In this document: in pieces, positions 50,973 through 59,915 of the stretch
Layout of the letters: the number at the start of each line of letters is the position of its first letter
Numbering within the stretch: position 1 is the first letter of the stretch
From: Arthrobacter horti
GTDB lineage: Bacteria; Actinomycetota; Actinomycetes; Actinomycetales; Micrococcaceae
DNA length: 64,000 nt
Assembly: GCF_030731045.1 (NCBI RefSeq)
Contig: NZ_JAVALS010000001.1
Location: forward strand, 434,001 to 498,000
Direction: 5' to 3'
Translations under genes and position numbers: made by a program
The notes under the pieces: model-generated
What the model was told of the DNA's origin: nothing
Seen by the model: the letters and a program-made list of their open reading frames with translations, nothing else
Database searches by the model: none

Positions 50973-51605
50973 ATGGTGAGCAATCGAACCCAGGTGCGGC
51001 GCGAAGAGATCCTTGAGGCGGCCATTGAGCAGTTCACGGTCCGCGGCATTGCGGGAATCCGCGCGGCCGACGTCGCGAAGTCGCTCGGTGTCAGTAACGG
51101 CCTGATCTTCTACCACTTCGAGAGTAAGGACCAGCTCATCGCGGAGGCGTTCGCCTTCGTGGTCGATCATGGCCTTCAGGCGCTGCGTGCGATCGTCAAG
51201 GACGATCAGCCGGTCCTCGGCCGGATGGGCCGCGCGCTCAGCCTCTATGGCCCGGATGATGAGGTGACGGGCTGGAGGATCTGGGTTGACGGATGGTCTG
51301 CGGCGCAGCGGAACGACGCCCTTCGGGAGACCATCGTCCGGCTAAACGACTCCTGGGAGGACGCGTTCCTGGAACTCGTCCTCGACGGGATCAAGGCCGG
51401 GGTGTTCCGCATCGCCGATCCGGAGGCCGCCGTCGTCGGGATTATCGGAATTCTGGACGGCGCGGCCGTACAGGCCGTCGTGCGTGGCGGCAGCGACCGG
51501 ATGCGTCGGCTGCGGCGCGCGGCAGCACGCGCCGTCGTCGACTCACTCGGGCTGAACGATGCCGACCGGGCAGCACTGATGGAGTCGATGGTCCAGGCGG
51601 CCTAG
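50973..51605 (+). CDS. TetR/AcrR-family regulator of the FAD oxidoreductase and binding-protein module
   Basis: A 210-residue regulator. The DNA-binding domain is RREEILEAAIEQFTVRGIAGIRAADVAKSLGVSNGLIFYHFESKDQLI. The C-terminal domain (WRIWVDGWSAAQRNDALRETIVRLNDSWEDAF) resembles BetI/TetR_C_6 regulators. It lies between two palindromes, at 50857 and 51631, that are probably its operators. It would then control itself, the divergent oxidoreductase and the downstream binding protein. The effector is unknown, possibly the substrate of that pathway. Confidence 0.9.
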   Translation: MVSNRTQVRREEILEAAIEQFTVRGIAGIRAADVAKSLGVSNGLIFYHFESKDQLIAEAFAFVVDHGLQALRAIVKDDQPVLGRMGRALSLYGPDDEVTGWRIWVDGWSAAQRNDALRETIVRLNDSWEDAFLELVLDGIKAGVFRIADPEAAVVGIIGILDGAAVQAVVRGGSDRMRRLRRAAARAVVDSLGLNDADRAALMESMVQAA

Positions 51606-51630
51606 CCGGGAGCAAGACCTCCCTTGCCAA

Positions 51631-51646
51631 CTGACTGGTCAGTCAG
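51631..51646. promoter_or_regulatory. Palindromic TetR operator candidate, copy 2
   Basis: CTGACTGGTCAGTCAG, identical to copy 1 except at one central base, lies between the TetR stop and the binding-protein start at 51709. It overlaps the expected promoter of the latter. Confidence 0.75.
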
Positions 51647-51708
51647 TGTAGTGTGTCTCACACCCTGGATCCCAGGGTTCCCCGGCACCGCGCAGGCAAA
51701 GGACCACC

Positions 51709-52635
51709 ATGACGTTCACTCCGAAATCCGTCACCAGAACCGCTGCACTCTTCGCCGTATCGTTACTGGCTCTGACCGCGTGCACGAACGCTTCCGCGGG
51801 CGGCGCCGCGGACGCCAGCGGCTCGTCCACCTTCGATCCGGCGGCCGTCGCGAAAGATGAGGCTCTCGCCTCCCAGGTCCCGGCCGCCATCAAGGCGCGG
51901 GGAACGCTGCTGGTCGGCTCCGACACCACCTATCCCCCGGCCGAGTTCCTGGGCGGTCAAGACGGGCACACCCCCACCGGCTACGGTGCTGATCTGGCCC
52001 GCGCCATCGGCGCCAAGCTGGGTCTGAAGACCGAGATCCAGAGCGCCGACTTCAGCGGAATCCTGTCCTCCCTGGGTCCGAAGTACGACCTGGGGGTGAG
52101 CTCCTACACCATCACGAAGGAGCGGATGCAGGCGGTCAACTTCGTCAGCTACTTCAACGCCGGAACTGCGTGGGCGGTCAAGAAGGGCAACCCCAAGGGC
52201 TTCTCACTGGAGGATGTCTGCGGCAAATCCATCGGTGTCCAGACCGCCACCATTCAGGAGGACCCGGATCTCAAGGACCGGAGCGCGAAGTGTGTGGCCG
52301 CCGGCAAGAGCCCGATCAACGTGGTCTCGCTGAAGGACCAATCGGACGTCACCACCCGGCTCGTCAACGGAGGCCTGGACGCCATGGCGGCGGACTCTCC
52401 GATCATCGGGTACGCCATCCAGCAGACCGGAGGGCAGCTGGAAAAGCTCGGCTCGACGTACGATTCCGCCCCCGAAGGCATCGCGATCGCCAAGACGGAC
52501 ACCTCGTGGGCGGCGCTCGTCCAGAAGGCCGTGTCCGAGCTCATGGCGGACGGCAGCTACAAGAAGATCCTGGACACCTGGGGCACCGCCGATGGCGCCA
52601 TCTCCTCCAGCCAGGTGAACCCTGCCGGCGCCTGA
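51709..52635 (+). CDS. Amino-acid-type ABC transporter substrate-binding lipoprotein (orphan)
   Basis: A 308-residue exported lipoprotein. The signal peptide RTAALFAVSLLALTAC ends in lipobox LTAC. The family 3 binding fold follows: RGTLLVGSDTTYPPAEFLGG, PTGYGADLARAIGAKLGLKTEI, YDLGVSSYTITKERMQAVNFVSYF and DAMAADSPIIGYAIQ. Such proteins bind polar amino acids or related compounds outside the cell. No permease or ATPase gene is adjacent; a terminator and a convergent PBP gene follow. It carries the second TetR palindrome in its promoter. Confidence 0.9.
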   Translation: MTFTPKSVTRTAALFAVSLLALTACTNASAGGAADASGSSTFDPAAVAKDEALASQVPAAIKARGTLLVGSDTTYPPAEFLGGQDGHTPTGYGADLARAIGAKLGLKTEIQSADFSGILSSLGPKYDLGVSSYTITKERMQAVNFVSYFNAGTAWAVKKGNPKGFSLEDVCGKSIGVQTATIQEDPDLKDRSAKCVAAGKSPINVVSLKDQSDVTTRLVNGGLDAMAADSPIIGYAIQQTGGQLEKLGSTYDSAPEGIAIAKTDTSWAALVQKAVSELMADGSYKKILDTWGTADGAISSSQVNPAGA

Positions 52636-52655
52636 TTCCGGCAACCTGACAGGAG

Positions 52656-52696
52656 GGGCACGGTGCTGCATCCTCGGATGCCGCACCGTGCCCTTT
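52656..52696 (+). terminator. Rho-independent terminator after the binding-protein gene
   Basis: The inverted repeat GGGCACGGTGC / GCACCGTGCCC, extended by TGCATCC / GGATGCC, is followed by TTT. It closes the module before the convergent PBP gene. Confidence 0.8.
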
Positions 52697-52711
52697 CCCG
52701 CCGTGGAAGCC

Positions 52712-54664
52712 TCAGTCCGCGGCTCCGTCCAGGAACGCCTTGAGCAGCGGCCCGCTGGTCTCGGCGCCGAATCCGCCGTCGTCCACGAAGACGGCCACTG
52801 CCAGATCTCCGTGTGTGGCGACGATCCATGCGTGGGTCTTCGGCGGATTCTCGGTCCCATACTCGGCCGTACCGGTCTTGGCGCCGACCGGAGCTCCGGA
52901 GACCGACGAGAGGAAACCGGCGTGGCCGGACGTGACCACGGCTCTCATGAGCTGGCGGAGCGGGGCCGCCTCCGCCGCGGTGATCGGCTTGTCGATCACC
53001 GGCGCCGACGGCGATGACGAAGCGGCGCCCGTCTCCCCCGCCACCAGGTGCGGAGTCACCGGTGCGCCCTTGGCGACGGAAGCGGCCATGACCGCACCGG
53101 CCAGCGGTGAGAGGAGGATCTTCCCCTGTCCGATCATGGAAGCGGCGTGTTCGGTGCCGGAAGCGGTCTCTGGGACGGACCCCAGGAACGCGTCGAAGCC
53201 GAGGTCGCTCTCGGGAAGACCGACGCCTAGGCCGCGGGCGGCGCTTTCCTGCTGCGCTTGCGTGACGGTGTCGCGTGCGTTGATGAAGGCGGTGTTGCAC
53301 GAATGGGCGAACGCGGTCTCCAGTGGAACCTGCCCCATCGCCGACTCCGGATAGCCGGGGGCGTTCTTGAACACCCGCCCGTCCACCGTCACGGACGGAG
53401 TGCAGGACACGGTGGAGGATGGCGACTTGCCGTCGCGGACCAGCGCCAGTGAATCCACGATCTTGAACGTGGACCCCGGCGCGTACTGGCCGAGCATCGC
53501 GGTGTTGTAACCGTTGCTGCCCGGTCCTGACGCGGCCGCGAGAACGGCGCCGTCCGAGGGGCGGATCGCCACGAGAGCCGACGCCGTATTCGTGACCTTG
53601 GACAGGGTGCTGTCCGCCAGCTGCTGCAAGCGCACGTCCAGTGTTGTCTTCAGCGGCTGACCGGGTGTGGGCTTCTCCTCGAACAGGACCCTCGAGTCCT
53701 TCTGGGTGTCGGCCTCCTGAGAGGAGGACCCACTCTGTGCTTTCACGGCGTGGACCTCCACCCCGGACGTCCCACGGAGCTGCCGGTCATAACGTGATTG
53801 GAGGCCGCCGAGGCCGGCCATGTCGCCGGCCTTCAGCTCACCCTTGGATTTCTCCACCTGCTCCGCCGTGACCTCGCCGACCGTTCCGAGCACCGCGCGC
53901 GCGAACGTCCTGTCCGGCGCCAGAGCGAGGGTGCTGTCCACGGTGCGAGCTCCGGGGATGGATGCGAGCTTGTCCGGGGTGAGGGCCTTGGCTTCCGGGG
54001 AGTCCGCACGGTAGGTGATGGCTGACACGAACGCCTGCGCGCCTGCCGTCTTGACTCGGGCGGCGAACTCGCCCGCGTCAACGTCCGCGAGCTTGGCCAG
54101 CTGCCCGGCCACTGCGACCGGGTCCTTGCCGCCCAGTCGGGACTTGTCCAAGCCCAGTTCCAGCACAGGGCGGTTCGTCACCAGCACCGCATTTCCGGCG
54201 CCGGTGATGTCCGCTCGGGGCGGGGCGGTGGTCGAGACCGTGAGCGTCTCTCCTTGCTGCAGCCCCGGGGCCAGAAGATCTGGCTGCCACTGGGTCTTCC
54301 AGCTGTCGCCGTCCTTGCCCAGGTGCGCCTGGGTGGAGTACTTCCAATGACTCCCGGAGAGCGGCCAGTCGAAGGTGAGCGACGCCGTGGCCTTCTGCCC
54401 GTCCAGATTCACGGACGAGACGGTCACCACTGGGCGGGACGAGCCCATGCCGGCCGTGATCTCCTTGAGTGCCGCCGGCACGTCCGAAGTCCCGCCGGCG
54501 TCGAAGGGTGCCTTTCCGGCGTCCAGCGCGGCGAGGGCGGAGGCCAGCTGCTGCGAGGCCGCCTCGGCGCCTTTCCTCCCGTCATCGCAGGCGGTCAGGC
54601 CACCCACGAGGAGGGCGGCGGTCACTGTGCTGATGATGATCCGTGTTTTCCCCACGTGCGCCAT
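52712..54664 (-). CDS. Penicillin-binding protein lipoprotein (transpeptidase with NTF2-like N-terminus)
   Basis: About 650 residues. The lipoprotein signal is TRIIISTVTAALLVGGLTAC (lipobox GLTAC). An NTF2-like MecA_N-type domain comes first, then a dimerisation domain, then the transpeptidase domain. Active-site motifs are APGSTFKIVDS (SxxK) near residue 397, HSCNT (SxN) near 453 and GAKTGTAEY (KTG) near 594. It cross-links peptidoglycan outside the membrane and resembles PBP2a-like class B proteins, so low beta-lactam affinity is possible but not shown. ATG 54664 is preferred; ATG 54685 is upstream. Confidence 0.9.
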   Translation of the reverse strand: MAHVGKTRIIISTVTAALLVGGLTACDDGRKGAEAASQQLASALAALDAGKAPFDAGGTSDVPAALKEITAGMGSSRPVVTVSSVNLDGQKATASLTFDWPLSGSHWKYSTQAHLGKDGDSWKTQWQPDLLAPGLQQGETLTVSTTAPPRADITGAGNAVLVTNRPVLELGLDKSRLGGKDPVAVAGQLAKLADVDAGEFAARVKTAGAQAFVSAITYRADSPEAKALTPDKLASIPGARTVDSTLALAPDRTFARAVLGTVGEVTAEQVEKSKGELKAGDMAGLGGLQSRYDRQLRGTSGVEVHAVKAQSGSSSQEADTQKDSRVLFEEKPTPGQPLKTTLDVRLQQLADSTLSKVTNTASALVAIRPSDGAVLAAASGPGSNGYNTAMLGQYAPGSTFKIVDSLALVRDGKSPSSTVSCTPSVTVDGRVFKNAPGYPESAMGQVPLETAFAHSCNTAFINARDTVTQAQQESAARGLGVGLPESDLGFDAFLGSVPETASGTEHAASMIGQGKILLSPLAGAVMAASVAKGAPVTPHLVAGETGAASSSPSAPVIDKPITAAEAAPLRQLMRAVVTSGHAGFLSSVSGAPVGAKTGTAEYGTENPPKTHAWIVATHGDLAVAVFVDDGGFGAETSGPLLKAFLDGAAD

Positions 54665-54835
54665 TATGCCGCGGGGCTCCGACATCGTCGGCCGCAGGCC
54701 ACTGTGACATGCGGGGATATTGCTTCGTTGTCTGAATCTGGGGGATCTGGTATAAGCGCGGAGAACGGCGGATAATCGATTCTAGGTCATGGCATTCGCC
54801 ACGTACCTGCATAAACTGGAAAAGAGGAGCAGACC

Positions 54836-55114
54836 ATGAGTTTCCTGGCTTTCCTTGTACTGGGTCTCATTTGCGGTGCGATCGCCAAGATGATCATGCC
54901 CGGTGAGCACGGCGGTGGTTGGGTTACCACTTTGATCCTGGGCGTTGTCGGGGCCATCCTGGGCGGCTGGATCGGCGGCGTCGTCTTCAACGTGGGATTG
55001 GCGGGCTTCTGGAGCCTGCAGACTTGGATCCTGTCCATTGTGGGTTCGGCCGTGGTGCTGTTCCTCTTCGGCCTCTTCAGCCACAGGGGACATGAGCACC
55101 GGACCAGCCACTGA
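54836..55114 (+). CDS. GlsB/YeaQ/YmgE-family small membrane protein
   Basis: A 92-residue protein with three hydrophobic helices and the family signature LVLGLICGAIAKMIMPGEHGGGWVTTLILGVVGAILGGWIGG. The Gly-rich pattern is that of transglycosylase-associated proteins. It is often stress-induced in other bacteria. AAGAGGAG before ATG 54836 is a strong Shine-Dalgarno. The C-terminus is short and His-rich (HRGHEHRTSH). Confidence 0.92.
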   Translation: MSFLAFLVLGLICGAIAKMIMPGEHGGGWVTTLILGVVGAILGGWIGGVVFNVGLAGFWSLQTWILSIVGSAVVLFLFGLFSHRGHEHRTSH

Positions 55115-55127
55115 TCCCCAGGTATAT

Positions 55128-55158
55128 GAAGGGACCGGCGTCTCGCGTCGGCCCCTTC
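55128..55158 (+). terminator. Likely terminator after the GlsB-like gene
   Basis: The imperfect inverted repeat GAAGGGACCGGCG / CGTCGGCCCCTTC (a wobble and one mismatch) with loop TCTCG is followed by CTT. It precedes rlmC. Confidence 0.6.
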
Positions 55159-55187
55159 CTTGTGTCCTGGACCTGGGCCGCGAACGC

Positions 55188-55193
55188 TAAACT
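55188..55193 (+). promoter_or_regulatory. -10-like element of rlmC
   Basis: TAAACT ends 9 bases before ATG 55203, within the recurring leaderless-type spacing, with only weak Shine-Dalgarno potential (GGAAC). Confidence 0.4.
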
Positions 55194-55202
55194 GGAACAG
55201 CC

Positions 55203-56360
55203 ATGCAATGTGACTATTTCGACGCCGGAACGTGCCGTTCGTGCACGGAGATGGGCGTCCCTTATCCGGACCAGTTGGAGCGCAAAGAGCGGCATCTCCG
55301 TCAGCAGCTTTCAGGGCTTCCGGAGCCGGTGTGGCTTCCGACCTTCGCCGCGAGCGAGTCGGGCTTCCGGAACAAGGCCAAGATGGCCGTGGCCGGAACG
55401 GCCGCAGAGCCGACGCTGGGCATTCTCGACACCGATGGCGCCGGGATCGACCTCCGCTCCTGCGGCCTGTGCTCCCCCGGCCTGACCGCAGCCCTTCCGG
55501 TGATCGCCGGCTTCATCACGCACGTGGGGCTGGAACCGTATTCGGTCCCACGGCGGCACGGCGAACTGAAGTACGTCCTTCTGACGGAGTCCCCCGACGG
55601 AGAGCTCATGCTCCGCTTCGTGCTGCGCAGCGCACGTCAGGTCCCGGCCATCCGCGAATCGCTGCCCTGGCTGTGTGAGCGACTGCCCACCGCCGTCGTG
55701 ATCTCCGCGAACATCCATCCGGAACACAAAGCGGTTCTGGAAGGCGAGGAGGAGATCCTCCTGACGGAGCAGGAATCGCTTCCCATGCGCCTGGACGATG
55801 TCACGCTGCATTTGCGGACACGAAGCTTCTTCCAGACCAACACGGCGGTGGCGCGAGAGCTCTATCGTCAGGGCGGCGCCTGGGTTCAGGAGATCGCGCC
55901 GGCGAGCCTCTGGGACCTCTATTGCGGTGTGGGCGGCTTCGCGCTGCACACGGCCTCCCGTCTGCAGGAGCACGACGGCGGAGCGGCCGCACGCGGCGTC
56001 ACCGGCATCGAGCTGAGCGGGGAGGCCGTGGCCAGTGCGCGCCTCAGCGCGGCCGAGGCGGGACTGGCCGGCGTGAACTTCCTCGTCGGGGACGCCACGG
56101 CGTTCGTCCGCGAGCAGACCTCGCTCCCCGAGATGGTCATTGTGAACCCGCCGCGGCGTGGGCTCGGCCCCGAGCTGGCCGATCTTCTCGAGGCCTCCTC
56201 GGTGGAGCACGTGGTCTATTCCAGCTGCAATGCGGTCACCCTGGCCAAGGACCTGGCGCGCATGCCGAGCCTGGTCCCCCAGCAGCTCCGGCTCATGGAC
56301 ATGTTCCCGCAGAGCCACCACTACGAGACGATGGTGTTGCTGCGCCGTCGTCCTTCCTGA
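55203..56360 (+). CDS. rlmC: 23S rRNA (uracil(747)-C(5))-methyltransferase RlmC
   Basis: A 385-residue TrmA/RumA-family enzyme. The N-terminal Fe-S cluster motif is CDYFDAGTCRSCTEM with a fourth Cys at LRSCGLC. The methyltransferase domain has SFFQTNTAVARELY, LWDLYCGVGGFALHTA and EMVIVNPPRRGLG. The catalytic Cys is in VYSSCNAVTLAKDL. It methylates U747 of 23S rRNA in the RlmC group; U1939 methylation by the RlmD group remains an alternative, but the short form and N-terminus favour RlmC. DUF3054 follows. Confidence 0.93.
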   Translation: MQCDYFDAGTCRSCTEMGVPYPDQLERKERHLRQQLSGLPEPVWLPTFAASESGFRNKAKMAVAGTAAEPTLGILDTDGAGIDLRSCGLCSPGLTAALPVIAGFITHVGLEPYSVPRRHGELKYVLLTESPDGELMLRFVLRSARQVPAIRESLPWLCERLPTAVVISANIHPEHKAVLEGEEEILLTEQESLPMRLDDVTLHLRTRSFFQTNTAVARELYRQGGAWVQEIAPASLWDLYCGVGGFALHTASRLQEHDGGAAARGVTGIELSGEAVASARLSAAEAGLAGVNFLVGDATAFVREQTSLPEMVIVNPPRRGLGPELADLLEASSVEHVVYSSCNAVTLAKDLARMPSLVPQQLRLMDMFPQSHHYETMVLLRRRPS

Positions 56361-56375
56361 CCTCCGGAGGTTGAC

Positions 56376-56768
56376 ATGAAAACCCGTGGCAAGTCCGCGA
56401 AACTCTGGCTGGCGATCGTCCTGGACGCGGCCCTGATCCTGCTCTTCGCCGGGATCGGACGCGACGCCCACCACCAGGGCGAGGGTGTGCTCGGCATTCT
56501 GGCCACCGCCTGGCCCTTCCTCGTTGGGGCTGCCCTCGGCTGGGGTGTCGTGCGGGCGTGGCGCTCTCCCTCCCGCATCTGGCCGGCCGGCGTCGGCGTG
56601 TGGCTCGGGGCGCTCATCGGCGGAATGCTGCTCCGCGCGCTGACGGGTCAGGTGGTGGTGCTCGCCTTCATCATCGTGGCGTCCCTCTTCCTGGCGTTGA
56701 TGCTCCTGGGCTGGCGCGTCGTCTGCCTCATCATCTCCGCGCTGCGGTCGAAGCTCAAGACGCTGTAA
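56376..56768 (+). CDS. DUF3054-family membrane protein
   Basis: A 130-residue protein with four hydrophobic segments: LAIVLDAALILLFAGIGRDAHHQG, ILATAWPFLVGAALGWGV, GVGVWLGALIGGMLLRAL and VVLAFIIVASLFLALMLLGWR. The DxxxxxxFxxxGRxxHxxG pattern is that of DUF3054. Function unknown. It starts 16 bases after rlmC with GGAGG before the ATG. Confidence 0.9.
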   Translation: MKTRGKSAKLWLAIVLDAALILLFAGIGRDAHHQGEGVLGILATAWPFLVGAALGWGVVRAWRSPSRIWPAGVGVWLGALIGGMLLRALTGQVVVLAFIIVASLFLALMLLGWRVVCLIISALRSKLKTL

Positions 56769-56817
56769 TAGAGTTCTCCCAAAGCATCACCCGACGTCGA
56801 CGCCAGGAAGGCCAGCC

Positions 56818-57099
56818 GTGATCACCGCTTTCGTGCACATCAAGACGGACACCTCATCGATTCCCGAGTCCGCTCAGCAGATCGCCGCCATCGAGGGCAT
56901 CGAGGAGGTCTACTCCGTCACCGGCGAATGGGATCTCATCGCCATCGCCAAGGTCAGCAGGCATGAGGATCTCGCCGACGTGATCGCCGACCGTCTGTCC
57001 AAGGTCCCGGCCGTCGTTCACACCACCACGCATATAGCGTTCCGCTCGTATTCCAAGGCGGATCTCGACGAGGCGTACTCGATGGGTTTCGAGGGCTGA
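56818..57099 (+). CDS. Stand-alone RAM (Lrp/AsnC ligand-binding) domain protein
   Basis: A 93-residue protein consisting only of the RAM domain: ITAFVHIKTDTSSIPESAQQIAAIEGIEEVYSVTGEWDLIAIAKV and HTTTHIAFRSYSK. No DNA-binding domain is attached. Such proteins form decamer rings and bind amino acids, and may modulate full-length Lrp proteins. GTG 56818 is preceded by GGAAGG. Confidence 0.88.
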   Translation: MITAFVHIKTDTSSIPESAQQIAAIEGIEEVYSVTGEWDLIAIAKVSRHEDLADVIADRLSKVPAVVHTTTHIAFRSYSKADLDEAYSMGFEG

Positions 57100-57126
57100 C
57101 CGCCCGCAAGAATGTAACGACAGACG

Positions 57127-57157
57127 AAGGGGCACCGGATCATTCCGGTGCCCCTTT
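57127..57157. terminator. Terminator between the RAM protein gene and trpD
   Basis: A perfect inverted repeat (AAGGGGCACCGGA / TCCGGTGCCCCTT) with a 4-base loop lies between convergent genes and is followed by TCTC on the plus strand. It probably works in both directions. Confidence 0.88.
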
Positions 57158-57181
57158 CTCGTCATTGACCGCGGTGGCGGC

Positions 57182-58240
57182 TCAGCTGCGGCTCGCGGCG
57201 ACCCAGCGTTCGAGCACCTCGGCCGCTGCGCCGGAGTCGATGGATTCTTCGGCCGTCTTCTGCGCGGCGAGCAGCCGGTCCGTCAGAGAACCATCGTGGG
57301 CCGGGTCTGCGGCGACCAGGCCGGCGGCGGCATTGAGCACGACGGCGTCGCGCACGGGTCCGCGTTCTCCGGCCAGGAAGCGGCGGACGAGCTGAGCATT
57401 GCTCTCCGCGTCTGAACCTTTGAGTGCCTCGACGGGGACCAGGCCGACGCCGAAGTCACGGGGGTCGAAGCGGTGCTCGGTCACCGCGCCGTCGCGCACC
57501 TCCCAGATGGTGGACGAACCGGAGGTGGTGATCTTGTCCCGGCCGTCGTCACCGCGGAACACCAGCCCCCGTGTGCCTCGCCGGGCCAGCACCCCCGCCA
57601 TCAGCGGGGCCATCCGCTCATTGGCCACCCCCAAAGCCTGCGCCGTGACGCCGGCCGGGTTGGTCAGCGGTCCGAGGACATTGAAGGAGGTCGGAACTCC
57701 GAGCTCCTTCCGGACCGCGCCCGCATGCCGGAGTGAAGGGTGGAACACCTGGGCGAAGCAGAGGGTGATCCCCACTTCGCGGGCGATCTCGGCCACGCGC
57801 CGCACCGGCAGATCCAGTCGCACGCCGAGAGCTTCAATCACATCCGCCGACCCGGTCTTGGTGGAGGCCCCCCGATTGCCGTGCTTGACGACCGTGTGTC
57901 CCGCGCCGACCACCACGAGGGAGGACATCGTGGAGATGTTGACGGTGTCCAGGCCGTCACCGCCGGTGCCGACGATGTCCAGGGCATCGCCCGGGACGGT
58001 GATCCGCTCCGCGCGGGCCAACATGGCCGCGGCCAGGCCGTCGATCTCCTCGACGGTCTCTCCCTTCGCGCGAAGGCCGACGAGAAAACCGGCAAGACGC
58101 GCCGGAGTGGCGGCCCCGTCCATGACCTCGCCCATGGCCCACTCGGTGGCCTCGGAGGGCAGATCCTCGCCCTTGATGAGGCTGCCGATCAACAGTGGCC
58201 AGCTCCAGGGAACTCGCGGGGTCTGAACGTCGTTAGTCAC
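57182..58240 (-). CDS. trpD: Anthranilate phosphoribosyltransferase
   Basis: A 352-residue enzyme. It joins anthranilate to PRPP in tryptophan synthesis. The PRPP-binding loop is [20 protein letters not shown] near residue 86. [21 protein letters not shown] and [20 protein letters not shown] are the other conserved blocks. The N-terminal helical domain ([17 protein letters not shown]) is intact. No other trp genes are adjacent, a common arrangement in actinobacteria where trpD sits next to the ctaE/qcr cluster. Confidence 0.95.
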   Translation of the reverse strand: MTNDVQTPRVPWSWPLLIGSLIKGEDLPSEATEWAMGEVMDGAATPARLAGFLVGLRAKGETVEEIDGLAAAMLARAERITVPGDALDIVGTGGDGLDTVNISTMSSLVVVGAGHTVVKHGNRGASTKTGSADVIEALGVRLDLPVRRVAEIAREVGITLCFAQVFHPSLRHAGAVRKELGVPTSFNVLGPLTNPAGVTAQALGVANERMAPLMAGVLARRGTRGLVFRGDDGRDKITTSGSSTIWEVRDGAVTEHRFDPRDFGVGLVPVEALKGSDAESNAQLVRRFLAGERGPVRDAVVLNAAAGLVAADPAHDGSLTDRLLAAQKTAEESIDSGAAAEVLERWVAASRS

Positions 58241-58390
58241 AGTACAGATCCTATCGACGCATGGCCGTCACGCCCGCAATGTGAACTGCCGCACGGTCCC
58301 GGAGCCGGAAATCCGCGGCTGTTTTCGCAGCTCTGTAGAAAAAGTCGGGCGAAACGGCGCTTTGCGTTGGGCAGTGCGCGGTTTTGCAGA

Positions 58391-58396
58391 CATAAT
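58391..58396 (+). promoter_or_regulatory. -10 element of ctaE, probable leaderless start
   Basis: CATAAT ends 6 bases before GTG 58403. There is a TTGGGC at 58367-58372 at an 18-base spacing. No ribosome binding site lies between. Confidence 0.5.
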
Positions 58397-58402
58397 GTCT
58401 AT

Positions 58403-59041
58403 GTGACCACAGCGACTCATGCCCCCAGTACCCCGGCGCATCCCACGCTGAACAGGCCAAACATGGTTTCCGTTGGGACCGTGGTGTGGCTGTCCAGCGA
58501 GCTGATGTTCTTCGCCGGCCTTTTTGCCATGTACTTCACCTTGCGCTCCACCTCCGGTGAGTTGTGGAGCGAGGAGACTGCGAAGCTGAACTTCCCCTTC
58601 GCGCTGGTGAACACCATCGTCCTGGTGCTCTCCTCCTTCACCTGCCAGATGGGTGTCTTCGCGGCCGAGCGCCTGCAGCCCCGTCGCTCGGGAGGCCTGT
58701 TCCAGTTCGCCCGTTGGGGTATGAACGAGTGGTTCATCCTGACGTTCCTCATGGGCGCCTTCTTCGTGGCCGGTCAGTCCACGGAGTACGCCATGCTCAC
58801 CAGCGAGCACGTGACCCTGAACGCCAACGCGTATGGCTCCGCCTTCTACATGACCACGGGCTTCCACGGCCTGCACGTCATCGGCGGTCTGATTGCCTTC
58901 CTGTTCATCCTCGGCCGCTCGTTCGCGGCCAAGAAGTTCGGTCACTTCGAAGCGACATCCGCGATCGTGACCTCTTACTACTGGCACTTCGTGGACGTCG
59001 TGTGGATCGGCCTCTTCCTGGTCATCTACGTCCTGAAGTGA
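58403..59041 (+). CDS. ctaE: Cytochrome c oxidase subunit III (aa3-type)
   Basis: A 212-residue, five-span subunit of the aa3 oxidase. Typical segments are [63 protein letters not shown] (conserved His/Glu) and [24 protein letters not shown]. In actinobacteria it sits upstream of qcrCAB and its product joins the III-IV supercomplex. GTG 58403 follows a -10-like element. An 85-base gap separates it from qcrC. Confidence 0.95.
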   Translation: MTTATHAPSTPAHPTLNRPNMVSVGTVVWLSSELMFFAGLFAMYFTLRSTSGELWSEETAKLNFPFALVNTIVLVLSSFTCQMGVFAAERLQPRRSGGLFQFARWGMNEWFILTFLMGAFFVAGQSTEYAMLTSEHVTLNANAYGSAFYMTTGFHGLHVIGGLIAFLFILGRSFAAKKFGHFEATSAIVTSYYWHFVDVVWIGLFLVIYVLK

Positions 59042-59126
59042 CAAGTTCCTTGAGCACGGAACACGGCAAAGAAAACACCGCACCTGCCGGGCAGGCATGT
59101 GCACGATCGATCGAAGGAACCACCAA

Positions 59127-59915
59127 GTGAAGGCACTCTCCCTGAAGCGACGTCATCCGCTCGCGGCAATCGCCTTGCTGTTGTTGGGCCTGCTCTTCAC
59201 CGGTGGCCTCTATGCTGCGGCCTCCACGGCAAACCAGGCCAAGGCCGACACTCAGAGCTACAGCGCCAGCGATGTCGCTGAAGGCAAGAAGCTCTTCGTG
59301 GCCAACTGCTCCACCTGCCATGGCATGGGTGCCTCCGGCACTCAAGCCGGTCCGTCTCTCGTGGGCGTCGGCGCCGCGGCTGTCGACTTCCAGGTCGGCA
59401 CCGGCCGTATGCCCATGCAGATGGACGGCCCTCAGGCCCAGGTCAAGCCGGCTCAGTTCAACGAGGAGCAGACCCACCAGCTGGCCGCCTACGTGGCGTC
59501 CCTGGCCCCCGGCCCCAGCGTGCCGGACGCTCACATCACCGATGGTCAGGGCGACGCCGCCAAGGGCGGCGAACTGTTCCGCGTGAACTGCGCCATGTGC
59601 CACAACGCGGCCGCCGCCGGTGGCGCGCTGACCCGCGGCAAGTACGCCCCGAGCCTGCATGGCGTTTCGAGCGCGCACATCTACGAGGCCATGGTCACCG
59701 GCCCGCAGAACATGCCCGTCTTCAGTGACGCCAACATCTCGCCGGAGAGCAAGCGCGACATCATCACCTTCCTGAAGACCATCGAGAGCAACCCGTCCCC
59801 GGGTGGAGCCGAGCTCGGCTCGCTGGGTCCGGTCTCCGAAGGCCTCTTCGTCTGGACCGCAGGTCTGGCAGTGATCATCGGCTTCACCATCTGGCTGACG
59901 TCTCGCAGCAGCTGA
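59127..59915 (+). CDS. qcrC: Cytochrome bc1 complex diheme cytochrome c subunit QcrC
   Basis: A 262-residue membrane-anchored protein. An N-terminal helix (HPLAAIALLLLGLLFTGGLYAAA) and a C-terminal helix (GLFVWTAGLAVIIGFTIWL) flank two cytochrome c domains with heme motifs CSTCH (residues about 61) and CAMCH (about 155). The diheme form replaces a soluble cytochrome c and passes electrons directly to the aa3 oxidase in the actinobacterial supercomplex. GTG 59127 with GAAGGA upstream. Confidence 0.96.
   Translation: MKALSLKRRHPLAAIALLLLGLLFTGGLYAAASTANQAKADTQSYSASDVAEGKKLFVANCSTCHGMGASGTQAGPSLVGVGAAAVDFQVGTGRMPMQMDGPQAQVKPAQFNEEQTHQLAAYVASLAPGPSVPDAHITDGQGDAAKGGELFRVNCAMCHNAAAAGGALTRGKYAPSLHGVSSAHIYEAMVTGPQNMPVFSDANISPESKRDIITFLKTIESNPSPGGAELGSLGPVSEGLFVWTAGLAVIIGFTIWLTSRSS

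Noticed and set aside
52712..54664. PBP as a beta-lactam resistance determinant
   Set aside because: Domain layout is MecA-like, but this is common in chromosomal class B PBPs of actinobacteria; no resistance can be claimed.
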